Both the position numbers and the translations under genes were made by a program. A stretch of DNA of 64,000 nt, from assembly GCA_035771165.1 (NCBI GenBank), contig JAWNZC010000234.1, positions 3,137,001-3,201,000 on the forward strand, written 5' to 3'. The notes below the pieces were generated by a model. That model was not told where the DNA came from and ran no database searches. It saw nothing but the letters and a program-made list of their open reading frames with translations. This document shows, in pieces, positions 46,080 through 57,113 of the stretch (the stretch's first letter is position 1; every line of letters starts with the position of its first letter). This stretch comes from Paragorgia papillata (Eukaryota > Cnidaria > Anthozoa > Scleralcyonacea > Coralliidae).

Positions 46080-46239
46080 TCAGACTGGGACAGTGGAAGA
46101 CCGTCAAAACCCGTCAGTCAGAAAGCTTTCATCTCCTATAAATATCAAGACTTTATCGAGTTATAAATGACATAATTCGACTGAATGCCGAGCAAAATAC
46201 AGGGAGTTTTAAAAACATGTGTCATCACTCCGGTCCTTA

Positions 46240-46353
46240 AGTATCGGTCAGCGACTTGCACCATTAGCAAAAGGACCCATAAATGCCGCCATTTTGAAAA
46301 CGATTTTGGGGACACTTTTCCTAACTCAAAGGTAATAGGAGCACGCAGTCTAG

Positions 46354-46397
<44 letters not shown>
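46240..46397 (-). repeat. Dispersed repeat 'M' (copy 3) with (TA)n
   Basis: Minus strand: acctatatata.., then ggcggcatttatgggtcc. It adjoins the right array of the 31-kb element. Confidence 0.8.
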
Positions 46398-46399
<2 letters not shown>

Positions 46400-46404
<5 letters not shown>

Positions 46405-46564
46405 TTAGTGGTCCCAATATTAAAATGTTTTGTGTCCCAACATTAAAATGTTTTGTGTCCCAACATTAAAATGGTTGTGTCCGAATATTAAAATATTTGT
46501 GTCCGAATATTAAATGCCTGTGTGCAAAATGTTATTGTTTGTGTTTGCACTTGTGGGCCACCGT
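46400..46564 (-). repeat. Right TIR and array of the 31-kb element
   Basis: The inverse of the left end: ACGGTGGCCCACAAGTGC, then ggacacaa..attttaat units. Confidence 0.88.
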
Positions 46565-47184
46565 ATAATAGACATAAGTGTTTGGCTAAATTTCCATAAC
46601 GAAAAGTGTTTTGAGGAACGAAGACTAGTTTTGTATAAAGCAATACTAATAAGGTAAGTTATTCTATCACTGGAGTGGTTGACATTTACGAAATAATGTT
46701 TCGGATTATAGAACTGTTTACTCTAGACTTAATAATTTAGATCGATCTGAGTCTGCATCAAGGCCGCGTTCGCACAATAGCAAATAAAGAAGAGAGTATA
46801 TATGGATTTGAATAAGGTTCAAACTAAAGCCGAATTTAACGCAACTTCTTGTAGAAAACCCCGTACTGCTGCATTGAGTTATTTTGCGAGTATAATAACA
46901 CTATCAAAAATATATTGCGCGATCATGCTGTGCCAAATGTAAAAACTGTCAAGAGTCGTAAAGCAAACGGAACAAAGCATTTTGCGATATAGTCAGGGAG
47001 CATATGTCATGAAATAAAGTCCATGTAGTATTGTGAGCGATGAGCACGCACGTGATAAACATGTGACGAACTTGTGTGTTCGCGACTGCGAGTGAGAGCG
47101 AACCTCAGGTGATCTATCCGTGTCTTATTGTAAAAATGTTTTCGTATTAAAGTGTATATTAAAGTGATCTCAAGCACCATTATA
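46565..47184 (+). repeat. LTR-like repeat 'R', copy A, right part
   Basis: Resumes at 'ataataga|cataagtgttt' and matches 50,259-50,580. It continues to a likely LTR end just before the primer-binding site. Confidence 0.75.
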
Positions 47185-47200
47185 TTGGCGACGAGGATTT
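47185..47200 (+). promoter_or_regulatory. Primer-binding site (Gypsy-like)
   Basis: ttggcgacgaggattt, immediately after the LTR-like repeat. Confidence 0.6.
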
Positions 47201-47220
47201 TTCGAACAGTTTTGGTTCAA

Positions 47221-47361
47221 TGGCAATCAAACTATCGCATCTTGTTCCACCTCCTCCTTTCGACGCCAAAAGTGAAAGCTCGTCGTTAGCACAACGATGG
47301 AAAGAATGTAACAGACGTTCAGCGGACGTTCGTCAAGCTCAATTACTCAGAAAAGATTTCT
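47221..47361 (+). pseudogene. Truncated gag start of a Gypsy-like element
   Basis: The ATG at 47,221 opens 46 codons (MAIKLSHLVPPPPFDAKSES) with the 'PPPPF' and 'LAQRW' pattern of Gypsy-type Gag N-termini, ending at TGA 47,361. The rest of gag-pol is absent. A tRNA-like sequence follows directly. Confidence 0.6.
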
Positions 47362-47364
47362 GAG

Positions 47365-47436
47365 ACCCCAGATAGGGTTCGAACCTACCACCTTCTAATG
47401 ACCGGTTAGAGGCGCTAACCATTCAGCCACTGAGGC
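47365..47436 (-). tRNA. 72-nt tRNA-like sequence (probably a SINE head or pseudogene)
   Basis: Minus strand: acceptor GCCTCAG/CTGGGGT pairs, T-arm GTAGG-TTCGAAC-CCTAT pairs, anticodon stem TCTAA/TTAGA with loop CCGGTCA (anticodon position GGT). Position 33 is C instead of U and the D-stem is poor, so a functional tRNA is doubtful. Confidence 0.45.
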
Positions 47437-47440
47437 TTCA

Positions 47441-48564
47441 ATGGAGAGCTAAGGTTGGAAATTCAGTCATATGTGCTCCTAAGTGGTACGTTTGCATGTG
47501 AGATGTTGTTGTTGTTAAAGCGACATGATAGGTTGTACTTATACATGAGTCAATCATGGTATTATCTTATAATAATGCAATAAAGCATAATGTAATACAC
47601 AACTGAAGCACTACTGTTATTGAGGATAGTACAGTAGATCACTCAAATTTACCTGACACCTTTTACTTACTGGTATTAACCACATCCTGTGGAGTATAAT
47701 TATAATATTGCTTCACTAGCTTATATAATTCCATTGAGTGCGTGCATTTTAATAGTTCCTTGGTGCGTTCGCTTATTGTCGGTTGTCTAGGTAATATACT
47801 GCTTACTTAGTAATGGCTTGCTGCTTAGTCTAACAACTACAAAATGCAAGTAACAAGCACCAAATAATGCAATTCAAGAAATACTAATAAACATGTCAAA
47901 CTATTTGCACGTCTAGATTAAGGCCGTGAATTTGGCTGCCAGTTCACCACTGCAATGTTTTGCTGGTCTTGTAGCTCGTTCAATCCAGCTTTTTCACTAA
48001 CGGCTTAGCTAACTTCACGGGGTTTCTAATGATCGCTAGTCTACCGAATCTAGCACTGTTGACTATTTTGTACTTTTTAACAAACGCTTAATATGTGTAC
48101 GCTGTTGTTCTGTTTCGTGCATAGGTTATGCCTAGCTGCATTGCTATGAGTAGCCCGAGTGAACGCCTAAGCAGGCGTCTTGTTATCGAACAAAAGCACC
48201 TGGCGATATATAATGTTTTGCGTTAAGTCATTATGCAAAGAGTGATGTAATGCATAGATAAATTCTTCCTGTAACCATCCCCCCGGGCAATACCCCGGGG
48301 ATTTGTAATTTTTTATGAAGCTCATGGCAAATTCCCCACCCCCGGGACTTTGAAATTTGACATTGAAATAACAATAGCACTTTATCGACAATCAATAACG
48401 CTTCTGTAACAGCAATAGGATTTATTACATAAAGTGCTATTTTTATTTCAATGAGTGCAATTGAATGTTTTTTATTGAGTAATGCAGGGCAAAAGCTGTA
48501 TGTGTTCCCTCAGCTGATCCGAACAATTTACTGTTCAAGCGAACTTTAGCCTCTCGCTTCATTT
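47441..48564. other. No gene recognised
   Basis: Non-coding. Around 48,275-48,350 lies a C/G-rich patch (ccccccgggcaataccccgg). No coding or repeat assignment. Confidence 0.5.
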
Positions 48565-48735
48565 TGGAAATGTCTGAAATTCATTTGGAAATGTATGAAT
48601 ATCATTTGGAAAATCTGAATATCATTTGGAAATTTCTGAAATTCACTTGAATTATCTGAAATTCACTTGGAAAGTTCTGAAATTGATCTGAATTATCTGA
48701 AATTCGTTTGGAAGTTTCTGAATTTGACCTGAAAA
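48565..48735 (+). repeat. Degenerate tandem repeat, about 20-24 bp unit
   Basis: About eight variants of 'tctgaaattcatttggaaa'. Confidence 0.8.
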
Positions 48736-48743
48736 AGGTGTAG

Positions 48744-50580
48744 TGTAAATGTTCTGGACGTTTCCCGTTAGTATAAACACATCAGAAGGTACTCATTGCT
48801 ACCAGCGGGGTATTGGGAGAAATGAGCCACGCTAATCAGGCTAGCTTGCCAGATCTACGCATGTATGAATAAAGTCCTTCATTGCACTCGTTTTTAGAAG
48901 AAACAGAAGAAATAACGGACTTTGCGTTCTTTCAGTGCACAGCTGGTTTATTGTATGTGTCTATTCAGCTAAATATTCACTTAAAAGTTCGCAGAATATA
49001 TTAATGACAATGAGCACAATTAAGAATATATTTATTCACTGCTTTTACAAGGAGAATCTTCCGTCAGATTGTTATAAAAATGTTATCCAATTCTCAACTA
49101 AATTAAACGAAAACTTAATGAGTTGGTTATTGGTCTGTGGGCAAACGTTTCGCAAAGTTACATCGAAATTGGTTCAATGCTTTTTGAGATATCTTAGTAA
49201 CAGACAGAGAAACAGAAGTAAAAACATAACCTTCTGGCGGAGGTAGTAAAATCAAAGAAAACAATATGAATTCTATATACGTCTTTTGTTTTATTTTATT
49301 ATGTTATACATTTTATAAAATGTGCCTTAGACACAAATCGACACGAAAACTTAAAGTAGATTACAAAGTAAGTAAAATAAATTTTGTTGAGAAATTCAGT
49401 GTATTTCAAGAAATATAAGCTTTTAAACGTGAACTTTTCCGAAGGCATTTCCGACAACGCGCAATTTTGAATTTGACAAGATTTCCAATTACAAAAACAT
49501 TAATATCTAAATTTTAAAGTTATTTTCCGTTAAAATTTTGTCAGCTACTTTACGTTATAATATAGTTTATTTAATAGTTGAGTCGGTTTTCTTTTTTCTT
49601 TCTAGAGCTGTATCTAAGATATATCCCAAGAGAACCGGTAATTAAAAATTCAAGGCGCTGTATCAGATAGATATTGCCCTGATCAACAGGGCAATACAGT
49701 TTTTTTCCGAAAACCTCCTCAACTATTAAATAAGATAATGTGCACACGGTAACGTTTCCGAGTGTTTTCGTATTGTTTACTGTTCTCAAGGGAATCGAGA
49801 ACAATCAGCAATTACTTGAAACAATATGAACACGCTCGGAAACGTTACCGTGTGCACGTAGTCTAAGTCAGTTAATTACCTTGAACCTCGGCTTTTATCC
49901 AAATAAACCCCTCGGGGCCTGCGGCCGCTCGGGCTGTATTTGGCTAAAAGCCTCGGTTCTCGGTAATTAACTCTTACTTTTAAAAACTGATATTTACAAA
50001 ACAACTTTTATGTACATGCATACGTTGGCTTTGCATTTTAACTCCATGTACATTTATTGTGTACGGAAGATAACCAAACGTATTCTCTATTCTATTTAGT
50101 GTTTAATTTAATTTAATCATTTCATGTCAACTTTTTAAATATGTTTCAATAAATTTGAAGCAGTATTTGCGAACTATAGTCAATTTTCTGAAACATGCTC
50201 AGTCTGCCTTTTCAAATATTTATGAGCAGGAAATAGGATAATTACTACAAAACACTTAAAAGCCATAAGTGTTTAGCTAAATTTCCATAACGAAAAGTGT
50301 TTTTGAGGAACGAAGACTGATTTTATATGGAGCAATACTAATAATGTAAGGTCTTCTATCACTATAGTTGACATTTATAAAATAATGTTTCAAAGTATAA
50401 AACCGTTTACTTTAGGCTTTAAAATTTAGATTGATCTGGGTCCCACCAGGGCTACGTTCGCACAATAGCGAAGAAGAGAGAAGATGGATTTGAATAAGGT
50501 TCACACTGAAGCAGAATATCGCGGGACTTCTTATAGAAAACCCCGATAGTGTATACTAACATTATCAAAGGTATATTGCG
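48744..50580 (+). repeat. LTR-like repeat 'R', copy B (uninterrupted)
   Basis: Begins tgtaaatgttctggacg. It matches 13,821-15,547 and then, without a break, 46,565-46,920, so it serves as the empty site for the 31-kb insertion. It carries its own MITE at 49,740. Confidence 0.75.
49740..49857 (+). mobile_element. MITE family 'GTGCACACGG', copy in LTR B
   Basis: About 40-bp arms: gtgcacacggtaacgtttcc and its inverse. Absent at the matching place in LTR copy A. Confidence 0.85.
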
Positions 50581-51254
50581 CATGTAATAAAAACCACTTT
50601 GAGTTAAAGCGTGTGAAAGTCGATCTCGACATTCGTCTAGAGGCGGATTATGAAAAAATCGTTCCTTTAGTAAAATTACAATTTATTGGCATGTTCTAAT
50701 TGCAAATCTTATAAGTTTTAATATAATGCGGAACTTAAGGTATCTTCTTTAGACTGGAGACGCACATAAAGGTATATAAGGTAACTTTAAGCCAACTATA
50801 TATTTTTTCAATAACAATCTAAAAAAATACAACACAAAACAAGTCCATATGGTAACATATTGTAAAATCCCAAACATTTGAGTAAATAGACGGACTGGAA
50901 TAAATTAAAGAACTAATATTTTGAATTTCATTTCAGAATCCGATTGTGAATTTGGCAAAGAATCTCGAACTTTCGACGGACGGTTGCTGAGGAAGACATT
51001 GACAGATATTTTGAACCGTAATACGGCAAAAAATCGTAAAAGACGCAATGCCGTTTGAAAAAGTAATCAAGGCGTTTTTCCAAGACGACTTGCTATTGGG
51101 ATACTGGTATTTGTGATCGTTTCAACTTTGGCCACTTGTTCCGAATTGAAGCATTGGCTGGATGTAAACAGACAAAGCATGTTCTTACTCGTAGTATGTT
51201 CTTCAACTCTTCTTCAATTTACTGTTCACGTCTTTTCATTCTCTACTTTTATCT
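50581..51254. other. No gene recognised
   Basis: AT-rich non-coding DNA. Confidence 0.5.
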
Positions 51255-51868
51255 GTTCAACTCTACTCTACTCTACTCTACTCTACTCCACTCCACTCCA
51301 CACTACTACTATTCCACTCCACTCCACTCTACTCCACCCCACTCCACCCCCCACCCCACCCCACTCCACCCCACTCCACCCCACTCCACCCCACCCCACG
51401 CCACCCCACTCTGGTTTAGACTGTTGTAACCAGCTTTGCCGCTCTGCCTTGCTCATGCTTTATCCCGCTTAATTTTGCTCTACTCTGCTTTACCATGCTC
51501 TAGCCTGCTCCACCCTGCTTAGCCTGCTCTATCTTGCCAGATCCTGCTTCACTCTGCTCGACGTTACTCCAGGTTGCTCCACTCTGCCATTCCTGCTTCA
51601 CCCTTCTCTATCCTGATCCACTCTTCTCCACCTTTATTGCTCTACTTTTATGCACCTTTTCCCAACCTGTTCTATTTAGCTCCCCCTGCTCCAACGTACT
51701 TTAATTATTTTTTCTACGCTGCTGCACTTTATTCCACCCTGCTCCACCATGTTTCACCCTGCTTCACCTGGCCTCCCCTGCGCCACCCTCCTCCATCTTG
51801 TTGCACTTTGCTCTACCCTGCTCCACTTTCATCCATTTTGTCCTACCATGCTCCACCATGCTCTATCT
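51255..51868 (+). repeat. CT-rich satellite
   Basis: (CTCTA)n, then (CCACT)/(CCACC) units to about 51,412, then a looser array of 'ctgctccaccctgctt'-type units to about 51,868. Open frames here are artefacts. Confidence 0.85.
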
Positions 51869-51899
51869 TGTAAAATATAATTATCTATATAATCCCTAA

Positions 51900-52048
51900 A
51901 GGCTGATTTCCAGTCAGTGGAATTTTGCGAGCGGGCGGAATTTTTCTTTGTCTTTTGTGCTCTGAATTAGATTAGTTCCGCTCGAGAGCTCACAAGACAA
52001 AGAAAAATTCCGCCCGCTCGCAAAATTTCACTGACTGGAAATCAGCCT
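51900..52048. mobile_element. Harbinger-type MITE
   Basis: 149 bp with about 55-bp TIRs (aggctgatttccagtcagtg), flanked by TAA on both sides. A 3-bp TWA duplication is typical of PIF/Harbinger. Confidence 0.9.
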
Positions 52049-52089
52049 TAACACTTGAGTAGTGATAGACCCCCATATAGGGACCAAAG

Positions 52090-52370
52090 GGATGCCGCCT
52101 CATTAAATATTCAACTTATTATTTATTCATTCTCAGGCACCTGTGGGACCTCCAAACCCTAACCTCATTATTTATGCATACTTCATTATTTCTCAGTCTC
52201 CTTTGGGACCTCCTAACTCTAATCTCATTAGTATTCATTTTGTAGCGGCGCGTTACGTCATTATTTCTCAGGCTCCTTTGGGACCTCCTGACCCTAACCT
52301 CATTATTTATGCTTACATCATTATTTCTCAGGCTCCTTTGGGACTTCCTAACCCTAACTTTCCCCCCTAA
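52090..52370 (+). repeat. Tandem repeat, about 60-66 bp, four units
   Basis: Units hold 'ctttgggacctcctaaccct' and 'cattatttatgc..cattatttctcag'. 'ccctaacc' here is part of the unit, not telomeric. Confidence 0.85.
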
Positions 52371-53404
52371 CGCCAGCTTTTATTCAACCCCCGGTATTCA
52401 ATACGTCATAACCGATAGCTCTCCGACTGATTTCCGAAGTTCTGGGTTACGTCATTATCAAAAGGCATTCGACTTATATTCCTTATAAGTAATAGTAATT
52501 ACCTTTTCATTTATACACTTTATCCTACTACCAGTTAACACTTGTGGGACATGTAAGCATACAGAGCATGCGTACAATAAACTCTAACAAAACAGACGTT
52601 CTTTACAAGGAACTAAAGAGAAATTAGTAGACACACTTTATATTTTGATCCTAAATCTTGTCTAGAGGAATATAGTGGGTTTCGCACATTCTAAATGACT
52701 GAATCTGGTGACTGATAACTTAACTCGAATATTATCTGAATAAGCTATGAATATTATATTAGGGTTAGAACCTAACAGAATAAATCATCCTAGAATCATT
52801 CCTAAATAAACCCTCGTTTATAAGTGAAAGAAGATAGAACAAGGAATCACTTTGAGAAGCTGAACTTAAGATATGTACGGATCAATCCGAAAAGCCGTGA
52901 GCTCAGAAAAAACGTATTGGCACATAGCAATGAAAAGCTTATATATGAATATTATATTAGATATTTGGTTCGCTTTTGAATATTATACTAGATATTTGGT
53001 TCGCTTTTGTGATGTTTATACGTATAGGAACCGTATGAAGTTAAAAAGAGTCGCCTTGAATGGTAGCGAATCGTTATTGTAAACTTAGAAGAACATTATT
53101 CGACAGCATCGTTGACCAAGCACTTTGAAAAATTACAGAGCTTGGTTAAATAATTTGTCGCTATGATTTAGTATGTTATAAGATTCTCGCACGTGCAGAA
53201 CACAAAAGGGAAAAGTCATTAAAGTTACTAATGGCTAAAACATAACCGGATTTGCATATAAGTAGAATAATTCATTTTAGGGGGGTGATCATGAGCTTTG
53301 GGGGATAATAAGGGGCATGAAGAGGTATTAATGTATGGGCAAGTTTAGGCGAGGCGTTGGTGTAACCATGGAGAATGTACAACGTCGTGTCGTCTCATAA
53401 GGCA
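52371..53404. other. No gene; short tandem duplication at 52,945-53,008
   Basis: Non-coding. A unit of about 30 bp (tagatatttggttcgctttt) is duplicated at 52,945-53,008. Confidence 0.55.
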
Positions 53405-53484
53405 GAATTTGCGACTTTAGCCCTAACACCCACGTGTAGTTATCACGTGATCCCACATGTAAACAAAGCGCGAAATGCGGACAA
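53405..53484 (+). repeat. Left TIR of the YqaJ/THAP transposon
   Basis: Includes cacgtgtagttatcacgtga, itself nearly palindromic and a possible protein-binding site. Confidence 0.9.
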
Positions 53485-53622
53485 TGTGCTGATCGATTTC
53501 ACGTCGGATGTTGTTTTCGGTGCTTACACTTTAATACAGCTTTGCGTACTTACAAGTCTCCTTCGAGTTATATTTTCTGTATTGGAATCATTAGAGTAGT
53601 AATTGAGCAGCCAACAAGCAGG

Positions 53623-56600
53623 ATGTCTGATGTGAGTATCAGAGAGAAATTTACGGCAATGAATGTGGCGTCGATTAAGAAGTTCTTACAAGAGCGCGGT
53701 GTTACTGTTAATGGCTACCTGAAGCCTGCTTTAGTTGTAATAGCTTCTGCTGTCGAAGAGATGATGTTACCCCTGGATCCAAATTTTGAAAGGGACGACA
53801 GTGAGAAGAATATTCAACAGCGTTTAAATATTCATGATATGCAAATCGGAGATCCTTTTGGCATGAAAACCCAAAATAACTTTATCGACTCGCCGCCATT
53901 TGGTTTGTACGACATCTTCAATCACCTAATCTACCACGCCACCGACTATGATAAACAAGGACTTGCGTCTTACAAATCCTATGAGGACTATCGACTTTTT
54001 GACGACGGGTACGTTGAATCATTACAGACAGTAAAACTGCTTGACTCAGGAGTTCATGTTTACGTTGGTAAAGTTTTACCAAGCATGCGAGGAAAGACTG
54101 ATGATGGAAAAGATTATTATGACCTATGGTTTATTCTGGAAGGACGAGGGCCAAACAAAGGTAGCGTGTTAGAAGCCTTTTGCAAATGTAAGGGTGGCAG
54201 AGATGGTGGATACAAGCACCTCGCCGCGCAATATATTCACTGGAGGATCTGTTAAATACCCAGGGAAACGAGAGCGTGACAAGCGGTTCTTGTCAATGGA
54301 TACGAAGACCACGATCAAGTACTGCACCATGCGAGGTAAAAGACTTAGAAATAGTTAAAGGTAGTCTGCCGTCAAGTAAGAAAAGAAAACGACGATACAC
54401 TTGGCTCCAAAATATTGATTTTGATCCACGACAAGAGAAATATCGTAAAGTTCAATCAAACGAAGAGCTCAAGATTTTCACAGAGAAATTGAGTGCCACT
54501 GTGTCGCCACCTCCTGCCATATTACGTCTTTTGGAAAAGCTGTATCTACCAGAAAAGAACATACAGGAGCCACAAGCAGAAGCCATGGAAGAAGGCCAAG
54601 GCATCATGAAAGAAAAATTGGAAGAGTACACTAAAGAAAACATCCAGTCAAGTCCAGAAAAGTTCTTAGATTCCCTGAGTTTTAATGAAGATGAAATAAA
54701 AAAAAATGATGTTGCAACAAGCTCCCAATGGCAGTGCAAAGAGTGGTACACCAATAAGAAGGGTTTTATCACTGCATCCAAATGCAAGAATGTGGTCACA
54801 AGACAGACAACCCTTGATAAAAGTAGTAATGGTTCATCTGTCACTGCACTTGCAAAAACCATTGCATCAAGTCAACCTGGTCACATCTCATCCCTCAAAA
54901 CCCTACCAGATGATCCCCAAAACCCGAGAGAATGGGGTTTAAAACATGAAGAAAGTGCAAGGCATTCATATTTGCGGATTCAAAACCATGTGCATTACAA
55001 AGTAAAACTTAGGAATCATGGATTCCTAATTTCAAAGGATAAACCATTTATGGGTGCAAGCGTGGACAATGTTAGAAGCTGCGAATGTGTCTGTCGTTGC
55101 AGGGAGGTTGTTGTGGAATACAAATGTCCATGGGTGCATAAGGATCTTAATCCGAAAGAAGCATTTTTAACTGCAGAGATTGGAGGATTTCTGGTCAGTG
55201 AACAATTTCAGCTAAAACCCAGTTCGCATTATTACCATCAGGTGCAAATGCAAATGTATGTTCTTGGTTTGTTCTCTTGTGACTTTGTTGTTTGGACAAG
55301 AAAAGGCATCCACTGTGTTGAGATACCATATGATTCAACATTTATGGTTGCTGTTTGTATCAAACTGGAGAAATTCTGGATCACTCAAGTTGTGCCACTC
55401 ATGATGACAGAAGTGGAGGGCAATATTCGTACACAAAACCAAGGTACTGATAGTATATGCATTATGCATGAGATATACCAAACTTACACTCTGGTTAAAA
55501 CAATTTTAACTTTGATACACTTGCTCCTGTTTTATATATTATTAATGTAGCTATATTAGTTTAAATCTTTATTCAAAAAATGACCATTCAATATTTCTTT
55601 TTATTTACTCCTGTCTTTAAAATAGAAAGTCAAGAGATTAGTAATACTGAAGCCAATGTATCACAAACATTACATGCTGTAGACAAGGGTGGAAATGGTA
55701 AGTTATGATTTATAAGGAACAATCTATGCATTTTATAATTAATGTAAACTACTATACAGTACTGTGTAATTATCATAGTTCCTCAAACAAGCATTATCCA
55801 GTGTTCAATATTATGATACTATTCGTATCTTTGGCTTTTCCAGGATCAAATCAGTCACCAATCATTGTAGATAATGTGACCAACAACAATGAAGTGCATT
55901 CCTTTGCTTCAAATGGAGTCACTATTAACAACCACGATATAGAGAGCTTAGCTGCTGGTGAAATGACGAATGACAACATTGTCACTATGTTGTTAAGGTA
56001 ATTTATTTCTAGAAAATGATATTAAACTTATACTATAGCTATAGTCCTTCTCCACCCTGCCCTAGATAACAATAAAACTCTGACTACTACAGTAACATTG
56101 TTAATTGCTCTTACAGTACATATATTACATTTAGAGAACAACCATGCCCATTTCCAATTATTGATACTGTATTCTACTCAATACTTTGTGGGGAACAAGA
56201 TGGAATGTTCACTTCCACAAGGTACATGTATTTAAACTTTCAGAAAATGTCAGCTAAAAACAAGTGAACTACTGTACAATTGTAATATAGTAAACATAGG
56301 TATATATTTTCTTGTTCTCCTCAGAAGTGAACGGTTTAAAGCTGCTGAAAAGTATTTAAAGCCCATTCACTACCAAGAAGATTTTGTTGTAATACCAATC
56401 GTGCGCAGGTAAGATGACATTTTGTTATGCATGTACTTTAGTTTACACCCACTGCTCAAGACGGCACATGTCTTACTTTGTTATACATGTACAATTGTAT
56501 ATACTGTACATTTAACACCTTGACTTTTTTTTAAATTCAATGTAGAGAGCATTGGTTACTCATGATTATTACTCCATGGTATGTATTAATTAATTCCAAA

Positions 56601-56962
56601 TAGAATTGCCTGCATTGAACATGTCATCTCTTTGTGTAATTCTATTCCTAGGCACATTCTAGTGTTTGACTCATTGACTTGGGATGATTCTCTCCGAAGA
56701 AACGAATTTAATCTTGTGACTAGGTAATATTTTTGATTTAATAGCTAGTTTCCCTTCCAATCAACCTTGTAATTATCTACAGTGTCTCAGCTTTTGGTTG
56801 TATAATATGTAATGTCATGACTACAAGGTAATCAATTCAAATTTGCAAAGGGTGCAAAAATTCTGATTTTCTTTCTTTGTGATACATAGGTATATGGACC
56901 ACATGTGCTCTATAAACAATCTTAAAAGAAAGCATTCCAACCTACCTCTTCATGTCCTAAAG
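53623..56962 (+). pseudogene. SAP-SWIM-YqaJ nuclease protein with C-terminal Ulp1-like protease exons
   Basis: Exons: 53623-55443, 55626-55697, 55844-55997, 56117-56221, 56325-56408, 56546-56578, 56652-56723, 56890-56962. All GT..AG with matching phases. Start: ATG 53,623. Order: SAP-like helix pair (IREKFTAMNVASIKKFLQER), SWIM finger (CKCKGGRDGGYKH), then YqaJ/lambda-exonuclease fold: GFITASKC, GLKHEESA, GASVDN (Asp), VEYKCPW (Glu-Lys), HQVQMQM (Gln). Later exons give 'EHWLLMIITPW' and 'LVFDSL', the His and Asp of a C48 (Ulp1) peptidase. The exon with the catalytic Cys is missing. Damage: Tyr for Cys in the SWIM finger and a 1-nt frameshift at about 54,232. Roles in transposition (end processing, deSUMOylation) are inferred. 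Confidence 0.75.
55844..56962 (+). CDS. Ulp1-like protease exons (six)
   Basis: Together they encode about 170 residues, open throughout: 'FPIIDTVFYSILCG', 'DFVVIPIVRREHW', 'HILVFDSLTWDD'. The pattern HW..D with preceding 'IP' is that of SUMO/NEDD8-type C48 proteases. The expected Q..N..DCG segment is not found downstream to 57,380. Confidence 0.65.
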
Positions 56963-57035
56963 GTAATCTGACTTATTAACAATTAAATTAATAAAATTGT
57001 AAATTTATTAATGCCGTGTAACGTTTATTTATTAA

Positions 57036-57113
57036 TTCCAAACGTTGCTCTTCTCATGCGCCGAACCTAAATATAAACAAACGATTTAGGGCACAGAAGA
57101 GCGACGTTTGGAA
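57036..57113. repeat. Hairpin between the two converging genes
   Basis: ttccaaacgttgctcttct is inverted at 57,095-57,113. It lies where the protease Cys exon and the THAP-gene 3' exons should be. Confidence 0.75.

Larger units (their letters stand above)
15548..46564. mobile_element. Giant (31-kb) TIR transposon carrying integrase and HECT E3 genes
   Basis: The left end ACGGTGGCCCACAAGTGC and the right end (inverted) agree over at least 65 bp with about three mismatches, then run into related tandem arrays. Flanks are TAATAGA direct repeats. Joining the flanks through one TAATAGA rebuilds the LTR sequence seen uninterrupted at 48,744-50,580. Contents: a zinc-ribbon/integrase pseudogene near the left end (+) and a five-exon HECT ligase gene (-). 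Later insertions are a LINE (21.3-25.6 kb), a LINE (30.3-33.4 kb), a hAT (35.2-36.9 kb), a BEL/Pao element (37.9-46.1 kb) and MITEs. Without these the element would be roughly 12 kb. Alternative: the ends are two separate copies of a smaller element. The matching target duplication and split LTR argue against that. Confidence 0.65.

Noticed and set aside
46565..47184. A second, separate giant-element end inserted independently
   Set aside because: Target heptamer, LTR breakpoint and orientation all match the left end, so one insertion is simpler. Not excluded.
51113..51873. Ser/Thr/Pro-rich ORFs
   Set aside because: They lie entirely in CT-rich satellite.
52130..52375. 'ccctaacc' strings suggesting telomere repeats
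   Set aside because: They occur once per 60-66 bp unit, not in tandem.
54452..54862. 136-codon minus-strand ORF
   Set aside because: Antisense of the YqaJ exon, whose catalytic motifs and splicing are clear.
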